From an uncultured Flavobacteriales bacterium (GTDB lineage: Bacteria > Bacteroidota > Bacteroidia > Flavobacteriales_E > Vicingaceae): a stretch of 64,000 nucleotides of DNA. Every line of letters starts with the position of its first letter. Positions within the stretch are counted from its first letter, which is position 1. Both the position numbers and the translations under genes were made by a program. Below are positions 1 through 8,543 of the stretch, one piece after another. The DNA lies in assembly GCA_937901255.1 (NCBI GenBank), contig CALCHN010000044.1:62001-126000 (forward strand), written 5' to 3'. The notes under the pieces are model-generated. The model worked only from the letters and a program-made list of their open reading frames with translations. It was not told where the DNA came from and did no database searches.

Positions 1-1
1 A

Positions 2-349
2 AATGAATTTGCCATTTCCAGACAATTTATAATTCCTTTGTTAAGCTTTATAATCCCAATTATTGATACAACAACAGTTGTTATTAAGAGGGCAAGTAAA
101 GGAAAATCGCCATTTGTTGGAGGTAAAGATCATACAACACATCATTTATCTTACTTGGGTTTTAATGAAAAACAAGTGGCTATTATTGTGATAATGATTG
201 CTGTTGTAGCTGCTGTTATGGTTACTTTTATTATAAATTATATTCCTAAATGGACGCATACTTATACGATACTTTTTAGTGGTTATTTTTTATTGGTATT
301 TATTAGCTTATTTTCCATAGCCATGAAAAATAGGGATAAAAGTAATTAG
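2..349 (+). CDS. C-terminal part of a WecA/MraY-family undecaprenyl-phosphate sugar-1-phosphate transferase (5' end outside window)
   Basis: The reading frame is open to the left edge, so the gene begins outside the window; the TTG at 38 is not its start. The visible 115 or so residues carry DTTTVVIKRASKGKSPFVGG followed by KDHTTHHLSYLGF. This is the conserved cytoplasmic loop (Asp, Arg, SPF and HHL elements) of polyprenyl-phosphate HexNAc-1-phosphate transferases. Two hydrophobic segments follow. Family members move a sugar-phosphate from a UDP-sugar to undecaprenyl phosphate at the inner membrane, starting surface glycan synthesis. The sugar cannot be read from this fragment. It lies 4 nt upstream of the next gene, so the two are probably co-transcribed. 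Confidence 0.85.
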   Translation, partial: NEFAISRQFIIPLLSFIIPIIDTTTVVIKRASKGKSPFVGGKDHTTHHLSYLGFNEKQVAIIVIMIAVVAAVMVTFIINYIPKWTHTYTILFSGYFLLVFISLFSIAMKNRDKSN

Positions 350-353
350 AGTT

Positions 354-1868
354 ATGTCAAAAACGCTATCAAATCATTTGTACGAATTAATTTTTTCGCT
401 ATCTAGTACAGAGAAGAGGTATGTAAAGCTGTTTATGACAAAACATATTGGAAAAGAAAATCAATTAAGTATTAAGCTATTTGATTTAATTCTAAAAAAA
501 GAAGGCAAATCCGTTGAGCATATAGAGGGGAAAATAATTTTCACCAAACATCCTTCAAGACTTAAGAATTACCTTTATGATATTGTAATAAAAGCCTTAG
601 AAGATTATCATGCTCAAAAATCTATCAATATTACTGTAAGGAGAAAAATTAATCAAATAGAAATATTGTATAACAAAGCCTTATATAAACAGGCTGTTGT
701 AATGGCTGACAAAACCCTTAAACTTTCTCAGAAAATAGATAACCAAGCTTACATTATAGAAACCATAAGTTGGTATATGAATGCCTTAAAAACCTTTGAA
801 GGAAAAAAATATCAGGCAAAGTATGATAGGCTTCAAAAAATTCAAAATGAGGCAATAAATAAGTTAAGTGTTGAAAGAAAATATTTAAACTTAAGTAATA
901 AAGGGTTTATATTAACCAAGAAAAGTGGGTTGTTACAATCTCAAGAAAACTTAAATAAATTTAATGAAATTATTAATAATCCTTTACTATCGGAAGATGT
1001 TTTAACTAATAGTTTTATTTCTACAAGGTGTTTTCATAGTATTTGGGCTAATTATCATTATGCAACAAATAATTATAAAGAAGAGCATAAATGTTTGTAT
1101 CAAGTAATTAAACTTTATGAAGATTACCCTTTAAGAAAAGATTCCGACCAATATAATTATGTTACTTATTTGAATAATTATGCTGTTGGTTGTTCAAGAA
1201 ATAAAGATTGGGAACAAGCTCAGTATTATTTCAATAAACTAGGTGCTATTGTACCTAATTCAAATCAAATTGAGATTAAAATTTTTGAATACCTATCATG
1301 TAATTATTTAAATCTTTTAATTGAGGAGGTAGATTTAAATAAAATGAAGCAAGAGCTTCCTAAAATAGAACTTGGCTTAAAAAAATACCATAGTAAAATA
1401 ACACCACTTTTTAAGAAAATTATTCAATTTAATTTATGCTATGCCTATTTTCTGTTAGAAGATTATAAAAAAGCACAGTATTACAATTTTATTATTGTAA
1501 ACGAAAAAGATGATACATTTAGGTCGGATGTTTACCTTATTTCTAAAATAATTCAGTTTATTCTTCATTATAAGATGAAAAATATAGATTTATATGAATC
1601 ATTTTATAATTCAATGAAATACCTTTTTGAGCAAAAAAATATAAATTACGTTTTATATCATAGTTTTTTAAGGTTTATAAAACAGTTAATGCATGATGAT
1701 AATGTTGGTGCTTTTAAAAAATATGAAGCAAAATTATTAGAGATTGTTCAAACACCTAAAGAACGTCAATTACTTAGTAATTTCAACATTCTTTGTTGGG
1801 TGCAAAGTGAAATAAAAGGTGTTGAAATGGCAAAGTGTTTAAAAACTTATAATACTAAATTCTCTTAA
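354..1868 (+). CDS. Uncharacterised alpha-helical (TPR-like) protein
   Basis: A 504-residue soluble-looking protein with no signal peptide or membrane segment. I recognise no named family. The sequence is Lys/Asn/Tyr rich and almost wholly helical, with repeated helix-pair patterns such as ALYKQAVVMADKTLKLSQKI near residue 115 and DWEQAQYYFNKLGAI near 285. This is what TPR-like solenoids look like. It starts 4 nt after the WecA-like gene and is followed by a 170-nt gap with a weak hairpin (ATATCAA/TTGATAT, 1871-1895). A scaffolding role is only inference. Confidence 0.75.
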   Translation: MSKTLSNHLYELIFSLSSTEKRYVKLFMTKHIGKENQLSIKLFDLILKKEGKSVEHIEGKIIFTKHPSRLKNYLYDIVIKALEDYHAQKSINITVRRKINQIEILYNKALYKQAVVMADKTLKLSQKIDNQAYIIETISWYMNALKTFEGKKYQAKYDRLQKIQNEAINKLSVERKYLNLSNKGFILTKKSGLLQSQENLNKFNEIINNPLLSEDVLTNSFISTRCFHSIWANYHYATNNYKEEHKCLYQVIKLYEDYPLRKDSDQYNYVTYLNNYAVGCSRNKDWEQAQYYFNKLGAIVPNSNQIEIKIFEYLSCNYLNLLIEEVDLNKMKQELPKIELGLKKYHSKITPLFKKIIQFNLCYAYFLLEDYKKAQYYNFIIVNEKDDTFRSDVYLISKIIQFILHYKMKNIDLYESFYNSMKYLFEQKNINYVLYHSFLRFIKQLMHDDNVGAFKKYEAKLLEIVQTPKERQLLSNFNILCWVQSEIKGVEMAKCLKTYNTKFS

Positions 1869-2038
1869 AGATATCAATAGTTTTAATGTTGATATAAATT
1901 ACCTTTTTAAGCTATTGTATTTAACTAAAAACTTGTGCAAAAAACAGGTTTAAATAGTAATTATTAGCAATTGCTTATTTTTTAGTAATGGTGAACTAGA
2001 TTAATATTGTTGTGAAAAACAAATAATTAGTTTTAGCC

Positions 2039-5000
2039 ATGAAAAACAAATTCTTTAATTTTTACAAAACAGTTGTATTATCTGCAATTTTTTTAGCCTT
2101 TTCAATTAAAAGTGAAGCTCAAGAGAAGAAAAGAGCCACCTTTTGGCATTTTGGAAATCAAGCAGCATTAGATTTTACTTGTCAGCCCGTTAGTTTTAGT
2201 GGTAGCCCAATGAATGCTTTTGAAGGTTCCGCTACTATTAGTGATACTAATGGAATTTTACAATTTTTCACACAAGGAACAACAGTTTGGGATAGAAACA
2301 ACAATGTAATGCCCAACGGTACAGGACTGTTAGGAAACCCTTCTTCTGTTCAGGCTGCTGTTATCGTTCCTCACCCCGGCAACAACGACAGGTATTTTAT
2401 TTTTACCACAGATGCTATTTTTGAAAACAATGGTATTAATGGTTTGCAATGGCATGAGGTGGATATGACATTAAATGCCGGTAATGGTGATGTTATTACT
2501 AAAAACAATATGCTTACCGATAAAACTCAAGAAAGGTTAGTAGCAGTAAGAAATGCAACATCAACCGGATATTGGATAGTAGTTCTAAAAATTCATCCAA
2601 CATCAACCTCTAGTTCAAACCAAGGATACAATGAATTTCACGCTTATGAAGTTACAGCAGCAGGTGTAAATCCGGTGCCGGTTATATCTACAACAGGTCC
2701 AATGATTAACTGGAATTCTTATGGGATGTATATGTCGCCACAAGGCAATGCCTTAGTAACAGCACATCCTGATTTTAATGTATATGATTTTGATAATTCT
2801 ACAGGAGCTTTGGTTCATAAGTGGCAAGCGGTAGTCAGTCCATTTATGGGATCATTTGAATTTTCTCCAGATGGAAATATTTTATATGGCACACGTCAAG
2901 GAAGTGGAATATATCAGTTTGATTTGAATGCAGCAAATGTTACTGCCTTTGAAAACTCCATGACTTTGGTTTCTCCTTCGGGTTCATCCTATAAAGCACT
3001 ACAATTAGGCCCGGATTGTAGATTGTACGCCATGCCGTCAAGTGGAAATTATCTTTCAGCATTTAATAGCCCTAATGTTTTTGGTGTCGGAAGCGGTTTT
3101 GTACAAAATGCTGTAACCATTAATTCAGGAACTTTTAATCATTGTTTAACTAACTTTTGTGCTTCATTTTTTGAAGACCCTTGCTCTACCATGTTAGATT
3201 TTTCTCTTTCTGCTGTTGATGCCAGTTGTGTAAATGATGGTTCTGCGAGTGTTATCAATTTACAAGGTCAACCACCATTTAATATATTATGGTCTAACGG
3301 AGGAACAACTCAAACCATTAATAACTTAAGCGGAGGAATGTATTCTGTTACTATTTCTGATGCAAGTGGATGTACATTAACTGATAGTATTTATGTTAAT
3401 CAACCACAAACAATTTCTATAGATAGTGCTACCATTACCAATGCTTCTACATGTGGAGGGGTTGATGGAGCTATAGATTTACACCTAAGTGTAGTTGGTT
3501 CAGATACACTTACCACATTATTGGCAGAAGGATTTGAAACAGATGGACATGGAACTAGATATACAGCCAACCCATACCCTGGAACACCAAGTAACTTTTA
3601 CTTTTTTAAAAGAGGAGATGATAATACTATTGACTTTTCAACCAACCCAACCAACGAAGAAGGAAGTTTTTATTTTGGAGCTAGGAGAACAGGATTTTCT
3701 AGTCTTCCCATAACTTGCGATGTTACCACTAATCCAACTAACATAGCCGGGTATTCAAATATTGAAGTTTGTGTTTTATTGGCATTAGGAAGAAATAATA
3801 TGAGTGTTGATCCTAATAACCACATGACAGTTGAATATAACATAGATGGTTTGGGATGGAATACGTTAGCTACTTTCAGACCACCTTCAGGAACTTTTCC
3901 CTCCGGTTTAGCAGAAGATACCAATAATGATGGTTTTGGTGATGGAACAGCCTTGTCAACTACTTTTCAGGATTTTTGTTATCAAGTTCCCACAACAGGT
4001 ACAAACATTGAGGTACGTGTAAGTACTGATATGAGTGGTTCAAGTTTACGTCAATCTGCGTTTGATTTCATTAGAGTAAAAGGTTTAGCTCCTTATTCAT
4101 ACACTATTTTATGGTCCACTACAGACACAACTGAAGATATAAGCAATTTATCTCAAGGTACTTATACGGTAACTATAACAGGGCAAAATAATTGTGTGGT
4201 TACAGATAATTTTACAATAACAGATCCTTGTGTTCCTCAAACTCTTACAGCATCTTTTAATTTACCTTCTGACACAATTTGTGTAGGAGAATGTTTTATT
4301 CCTGTTGATAACAGTATTGGAACTAATATAACCAATTGGAATTGGACTTTTGCCAATGGAACTCCTGGAAATAGTGCGAACCAAAATCCTGGAAATATTT
4401 GCTATACTACTCCAGGAACACATAATATAACGCTTCAGGTAACAGATGCTAATTCAAATACGGATGATACTACCATTGTAATTACGGTATTAGCTCCTAC
4501 ATCTGGTACAACTACAGCTACTATTTGTCAGGGAGATAGTATTTTGTTAGGAGGAGTTTACCAAACGGTGGCAGGTAATTATAATGATACTTTAACAAAC
4601 ACTTTTGGCTGTGATAGTGTGTTGACTACTACATTATCTGTAAGTCCGGCAGATGATGCTGGCTTTAGTTATTCAGCCGGCACTTATTGCTTATCAGATC
4701 CAAATCCATCACCAACAATAACCGGATTGTCAGGTGGAACATTTACAATAGACAATAGTGGAGTAATTAATGCTACTACCGGAGAGCTTAATATAGCATC
4801 ATCAGGAATAGGAACCTTTAATGTAACTTACATTACCAATGGGACTTGTCCTTCGGATAGTGTTTTTGTTATTAACATAACTTCAGGAGCTAATGCCACC
4901 ATTACGCCTATAGCAACTATTTGTGAAAATGAACTTCCATTTACATTAACAGCTGTAGATGGTGGTGGAACTTGGTCAGGAACGGGAATAACGAACACTA

Positions 5001-6391
5001 CAAACGGTACTTTTGACCCAAGTGTTGCCGGAACAGGAAATCATACTATTACTTATGCGATAAATTCTTCTTGTGGAGATACCGATTCAGTGATAATTAC
5101 GGTATTGAGTGTGCCAACTACTAATACAACTGCAAGTATTTGCCAAGGAGATAGTATTTTACTAGGAGGAAGCTTTCAAACTACAGCAGGCACATACAAT
5201 GACACTCTTACTGCTGGAGCTACAAACGGATGCGATAGTATAGTAATTACCAATTTAACCATAAATTCAGTAGCAACGGGAACAGCTTCAGCAACCATTT
5301 GTCAAGGAGATAGTATTTTGTTAGGTGGAGCTTACCAAACCACAGCAGGTACTTATATAGATACCGTTTCTGGTGGAGCTTCTAACGGTTGTGATAGTAT
5401 TATTAGCACTACGTTAAATGTAAATCTTATCAATACAAATTCATCTAGCATTACTATATGCCAAGGAGATAGTGCTTTAATACATGGTAATTATGAAACA
5501 ACAGCAGGCATATATACCCAAACTTATACGAATGTAAATGGTTGCGATAGCATAGAGCAAGTTACCTTGATTTTAAATTCGCCTAGTATTACTTCTCAAA
5601 TTGTAAACTTTTGTGCCGGAGGAAGTGTGGTAGTCAACGGAAACACTTATAATACAAATACAACTGTGGTAGATACATTTACCAATATTGTAGGCTGCGA
5701 TAGCATTATTACTTATCAAATCATACAAAGAGATACGTTTAATGTTATCAATAATATGAGTATTTGTGATGGCGAAAGTGCTTTTTTACAAGGAGCAAAT
5801 CAAACAACAAGTGGAACGTATGTAGATACTTATACCTCCATTTATGGATGCGATAGTCTTGTTACAACTAATTTAACAGTACATCCTTTACCTTTAGCTT
5901 CTGCAGGAAATGACACAACAGTTGGTTATAACGCTGTTATAACGCTAAATGGGGCGGGAGGAACGACTTACACATGGAGTCCTTCAACAGGCTTAAGTTG
6001 TTCTAATTGTGCCAATCCTTCGGTAACCATTACAGGAGAAACTACCTTTTATCTAACAGTAACAGATGCTAATGGATGTTCTTCCACCGACCAAGTAACC
6101 ATTTTTATGGATGACAGTTTTGTGTTTTTTGTCCCTAATATTTTTTCACCTAATGGAGATAATGAAAATGATGTATTTTATGTGAGAGGACAAGGGTTTA
6201 AATCCATAAGCATCAATATATTTAACAGATGGGGACAAAAAGTTTTTGAAAGTGATGATGTAAATAACGGATGGGATGGAACATTTAACGGACAAGAAAT
6301 GAATACTGGAGTTTTTGTTTACTACATCAATTTAGAGTTGTTTAACGGTGAAAAAATTCAAAAACAAGGAAACATTACATTGGTAAGGTAA
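2039..6391 (+). CDS. Large T9SS-secreted adhesin-like protein with gliding-motility-associated C-terminal domain
   Basis: 1450 residues. A signal peptide ends near SEAQ (residues 1-28). Residues about 30-380 resemble a beta-propeller-like N-terminal domain of Bacteroidota surface proteins. SprB-type repeats of the pattern ILWSNGGTTQTINNLSGG appear near 415 and 695, and a PKD-like domain near 760-820. At about 826-1285 are repeats of roughly 45 residues built on ICQGDS...GCDS. The last 90 residues (FVPNIFSPNGDNENDVFYV, then FNRWGQKVFE and GWDGTFNG) are the gliding-type (type B) C-terminal domain that targets cargo to the type IX system. It is followed 27 nt later by a PorP/SprF gene, the usual partner. 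Role in adhesion or gliding is inferred from architecture. Confidence 0.9.
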   Translation: MKNKFFNFYKTVVLSAIFLAFSIKSEAQEKKRATFWHFGNQAALDFTCQPVSFSGSPMNAFEGSATISDTNGILQFFTQGTTVWDRNNNVMPNGTGLLGNPSSVQAAVIVPHPGNNDRYFIFTTDAIFENNGINGLQWHEVDMTLNAGNGDVITKNNMLTDKTQERLVAVRNATSTGYWIVVLKIHPTSTSSSNQGYNEFHAYEVTAAGVNPVPVISTTGPMINWNSYGMYMSPQGNALVTAHPDFNVYDFDNSTGALVHKWQAVVSPFMGSFEFSPDGNILYGTRQGSGIYQFDLNAANVTAFENSMTLVSPSGSSYKALQLGPDCRLYAMPSSGNYLSAFNSPNVFGVGSGFVQNAVTINSGTFNHCLTNFCASFFEDPCSTMLDFSLSAVDASCVNDGSASVINLQGQPPFNILWSNGGTTQTINNLSGGMYSVTISDASGCTLTDSIYVNQPQTISIDSATITNASTCGGVDGAIDLHLSVVGSDTLTTLLAEGFETDGHGTRYTANPYPGTPSNFYFFKRGDDNTIDFSTNPTNEEGSFYFGARRTGFSSLPITCDVTTNPTNIAGYSNIEVCVLLALGRNNMSVDPNNHMTVEYNIDGLGWNTLATFRPPSGTFPSGLAEDTNNDGFGDGTALSTTFQDFCYQVPTTGTNIEVRVSTDMSGSSLRQSAFDFIRVKGLAPYSYTILWSTTDTTEDISNLSQGTYTVTITGQNNCVVTDNFTITDPCVPQTLTASFNLPSDTICVGECFIPVDNSIGTNITNWNWTFANGTPGNSANQNPGNICYTTPGTHNITLQVTDANSNTDDTTIVITVLAPTSGTTTATICQGDSILLGGVYQTVAGNYNDTLTNTFGCDSVLTTTLSVSPADDAGFSYSAGTYCLSDPNPSPTITGLSGGTFTIDNSGVINATTGELNIASSGIGTFNVTYITNGTCPSDSVFVINITSGANATITPIATICENELPFTLTAVDGGGTWSGTGITNTTNGTFDPSVAGTGNHTITYAINSSCGDTDSVIITVLSVPTTNTTASICQGDSILLGGSFQTTAGTYNDTLTAGATNGCDSIVITNLTINSVATGTASATICQGDSILLGGAYQTTAGTYIDTVSGGASNGCDSIISTTLNVNLINTNSSSITICQGDSALIHGNYETTAGIYTQTYTNVNGCDSIEQVTLILNSPSITSQIVNFCAGGSVVVNGNTYNTNTTVVDTFTNIVGCDSIITYQIIQRDTFNVINNMSICDGESAFLQGANQTTSGTYVDTYTSIYGCDSLVTTNLTVHPLPLASAGNDTTVGYNAVITLNGAGGTTYTWSPSTGLSCSNCANPSVTITGETTFYLTVTDANGCSSTDQVTIFMDDSFVFFVPNIFSPNGDNENDVFYVRGQGFKSISINIFNRWGQKVFESDDVNNGWDGTFNGQEMNTGVFVYYINLELFNGEKIQKQGNITLVR

Positions 6392-6418
6392 TTAACTAAT
6401 AAACAAATATTTAACACT

Positions 6419-7462
6419 ATGAAAAAAGCGGCCATTTTAATCTTGATTTTAACCTTTATTTACACCAATAGCAAAGGTCAAGACATTCATTTTTCACAAT
6501 ATTTTAATACTCCTTTAATAATAAATCCTGCATTAACAGGTGTTTTTGGAGGAGACCAACGTGCTATGCTAGCCTACAGAAATCAATGGGCAAGTGTGGC
6601 TTCTCCCTACAAAACTTATGGAGTATCATTTGACACACGATTATTTGAAAAAAGTAGAAAAAACTTTTTGCTTGGAGTGGGTTTTAATGTGTATAAAGAT
6701 GTTGCCGGAGATACAGAGTTGGGTATTACAAGTGCAGGACTTTCTGTAAGTGGTATTGTAAAAATACACGATAAACAACATTTAACAGCAGGTGTTCACG
6801 GAGGATTTGACCAAAGAAGCATTAACCAATCTAACATGATTTGGGACAATCAGTTTGATGGACAAACATACATACCAACCGCTCCTAGTTTTGAATTTAG
6901 AGATTATAATAAACCATTCGGAATTGCTGATGTAAATGTGGGAGTTGCTTGGATTTATTCCGATGCTCAAAAAACAATCACCTCTAATGATGCATTTTCA
7001 GTAAAAGCAGGATTAGTATATAATCACCTAACAAAACCGGATATTTCTTATGGAGATGTTGCTGATAATTTATATGATAAAATAACTTTTCATACGGCTG
7101 CTAATATTGGAATTGCAAATAGTTCATTATCAGTATTACCAATAGTGGTTTTTAATAAACAAGGACCTAATTCAGAATTATTATTTGGAGCCTTATTGAG
7201 ACATCGAATTAAAGAAGATTCTAAATATACCGGAATTTTTCAAGAATCAGCCATAGCTTTTGGAGTTCACTCTAGATGGGGAGACGCCTTAATTCCATCA
7301 ATAACTTACGAAATTTCTCATTGGAAATTATGTGTGAGTTATGATGCTAATATTTCTGATTTAGCAGTAGCAAGCGATGGAGTAGGTGGTTTTGAGATAA
7401 CGTTAACATTCGTCAACCCTAGTCCTTTTGGTTCAGGAAAATCTAAAGCAAGATTTAATTAA
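6419..7462 (+). CDS. PorP/SprF family type IX secretion outer-membrane protein
   Basis: 347 residues with a signal peptide (cleavage near SKGQ) and the typical start of the mature protein, DIHFSQYFNTPLIINPALTG, then a series of amphipathic beta strands expected of an outer-membrane barrel. The PorP/SprF family is associated with surface attachment or export of particular T9SS cargo, and its genes usually sit directly downstream of a type B C-terminal-domain protein, exactly as here (27-nt gap). Length is normal for the family. The likely client is the preceding 1450-residue protein, or the 701-residue one two genes on. Confidence 0.93.
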   Translation: MKKAAILILILTFIYTNSKGQDIHFSQYFNTPLIINPALTGVFGGDQRAMLAYRNQWASVASPYKTYGVSFDTRLFEKSRKNFLLGVGFNVYKDVAGDTELGITSAGLSVSGIVKIHDKQHLTAGVHGGFDQRSINQSNMIWDNQFDGQTYIPTAPSFEFRDYNKPFGIADVNVGVAWIYSDAQKTITSNDAFSVKAGLVYNHLTKPDISYGDVADNLYDKITFHTAANIGIANSSLSVLPIVVFNKQGPNSELLFGALLRHRIKEDSKYTGIFQESAIAFGVHSRWGDALIPSITYEISHWKLCVSYDANISDLAVASDGVGGFEITLTFVNPSPFGSGKSKARFN

Positions 7463-7474
7463 AATCTCATTATT

Positions 7475-8533
7475 ATGACACGAATTTACTTATATCCCTT
7501 TTTACTTATTATAGCAATTAGCTTGTTTTTCAATAATGCTTATGCCCAAAACTGTCCGTCACTAAACGTTGTTGGTAGCTTTAACAATATAGTATCATGG
7601 CCCACTAGTTATGCTACCGCACAAAGTGACGGACATTGTTTAACCTTTACACCTCCATACCCTCCAACTTTATGTTTTGAGTATCAGGTGCCATACTCAG
7701 ATACAGTGTTGTTTTCCTTACACCTAAATGCTTGTGGAGGCACAAGCTCAATAAATACAGGTAACTATGGAGGAGGTTGTAGCTCAATAAGCTCGGGGAA
7801 TTCAACTTTTACCGGAACAGCTACTTACGATGCCAATTGCAATTTGATAGGAAATGCAGCGTATGTAGGTTATTGTGGAGGAGCAGTTTCCGGTGATATT
7901 TTAACCATTTGTTTTAACATTAACACTTCAACGGTTTGTGAGCCAATTACCATTTGTCCAACTGCTTTTTGCGGTGCTAGTTCTTGTAAAACAACACTTC
8001 CAATTAGTTTAATGTCATTTGAAGGAAAGTGCTTAAATGGAAGCTATGTATTTAATTGGGTAACATCATCAGAAATAAATAATGATTACTTTACGATAGA
8101 GCAAAGTAGCGATGGCATTGTTTTTTATCCTATAGCTGAGATTGCCGGAGCAGGAAATAGCAATCAAATACTTAGCTACGAACATCAAGTTTTGACTGAA
8201 AATACGGATGAAACAGCTTATTTCAGATTAAAACAATCTGATTTTGATGGTAGTTTTTCATATTCGGATATTATCGCAGTTACTTGTCAAAACAAAACAG
8301 ATATTATTATTTATCCTAACCCGGCAAAAGATGAAGTATCTATTCAGTCATCTCAAAACATTAAAGCATATACTATCAAAAACTATTTAGGTCAAGTGGT
8401 TTTTCATCAAAATAATTTAGCAGTAAAGAAAACAATAATAGATGCTTCTTCTCTTGCAAAAGGGATGTACATTATTGAAGTAGAAACTGAAATAGGAGAA
8501 TATTTCAACGAAAAATTGATTATTAAAAATTAA
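7475..8533 (+). CDS. T9SS type A sorting domain-containing protein
   Basis: 352 residues with a signal peptide ending near NAYAQ. The N-terminal half (residues 26-165) is Cys- and Gly-rich and resembles the N-terminal part of the next gene (CFEYQVPYSDTVLFSLHLNA here; CFQYVVPPAGVDASVSLSIS there), so the two share a domain I cannot name. The C-terminus has IIIYPNPAKDEVSI, a turn with GQVVFH, and a final GMYIIEVETEIGEYFNEKLI. This is the type A T9SS sorting domain, which is removed at the outer membrane. Probably co-transcribed with the neighbours (12- and 10-nt gaps). Confidence 0.88.
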   Translation: MTRIYLYPFLLIIAISLFFNNAYAQNCPSLNVVGSFNNIVSWPTSYATAQSDGHCLTFTPPYPPTLCFEYQVPYSDTVLFSLHLNACGGTSSINTGNYGGGCSSISSGNSTFTGTATYDANCNLIGNAAYVGYCGGAVSGDILTICFNINTSTVCEPITICPTAFCGASSCKTTLPISLMSFEGKCLNGSYVFNWVTSSEINNDYFTIEQSSDGIVFYPIAEIAGAGNSNQILSYEHQVLTENTDETAYFRLKQSDFDGSFSYSDIIAVTCQNKTDIIIYPNPAKDEVSIQSSQNIKAYTIKNYLGQVVFHQNNLAVKKTIIDASSLAKGMYIIEVETEIGEYFNEKLIIKN

Positions 8534-8543
8534 AAATATAGCC

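Noticed and set aside
38..40. TTG as start of the first gene
   Set aside because: The frame is open to the window edge and the conserved family motif lies too close to this codon; the gene begins outside the window.
3670..3924. Minus-strand frame inside the large T9SS gene
   Set aside because: Shadow of a well-supported coding region with clear domain structure on the plus strand.
4516..5880. Possible CRISPR-like or satellite repeat array
   Set aside because: Repeats are in frame, about 45 codons long and diverged as protein modules; no direct repeat/spacer pattern.
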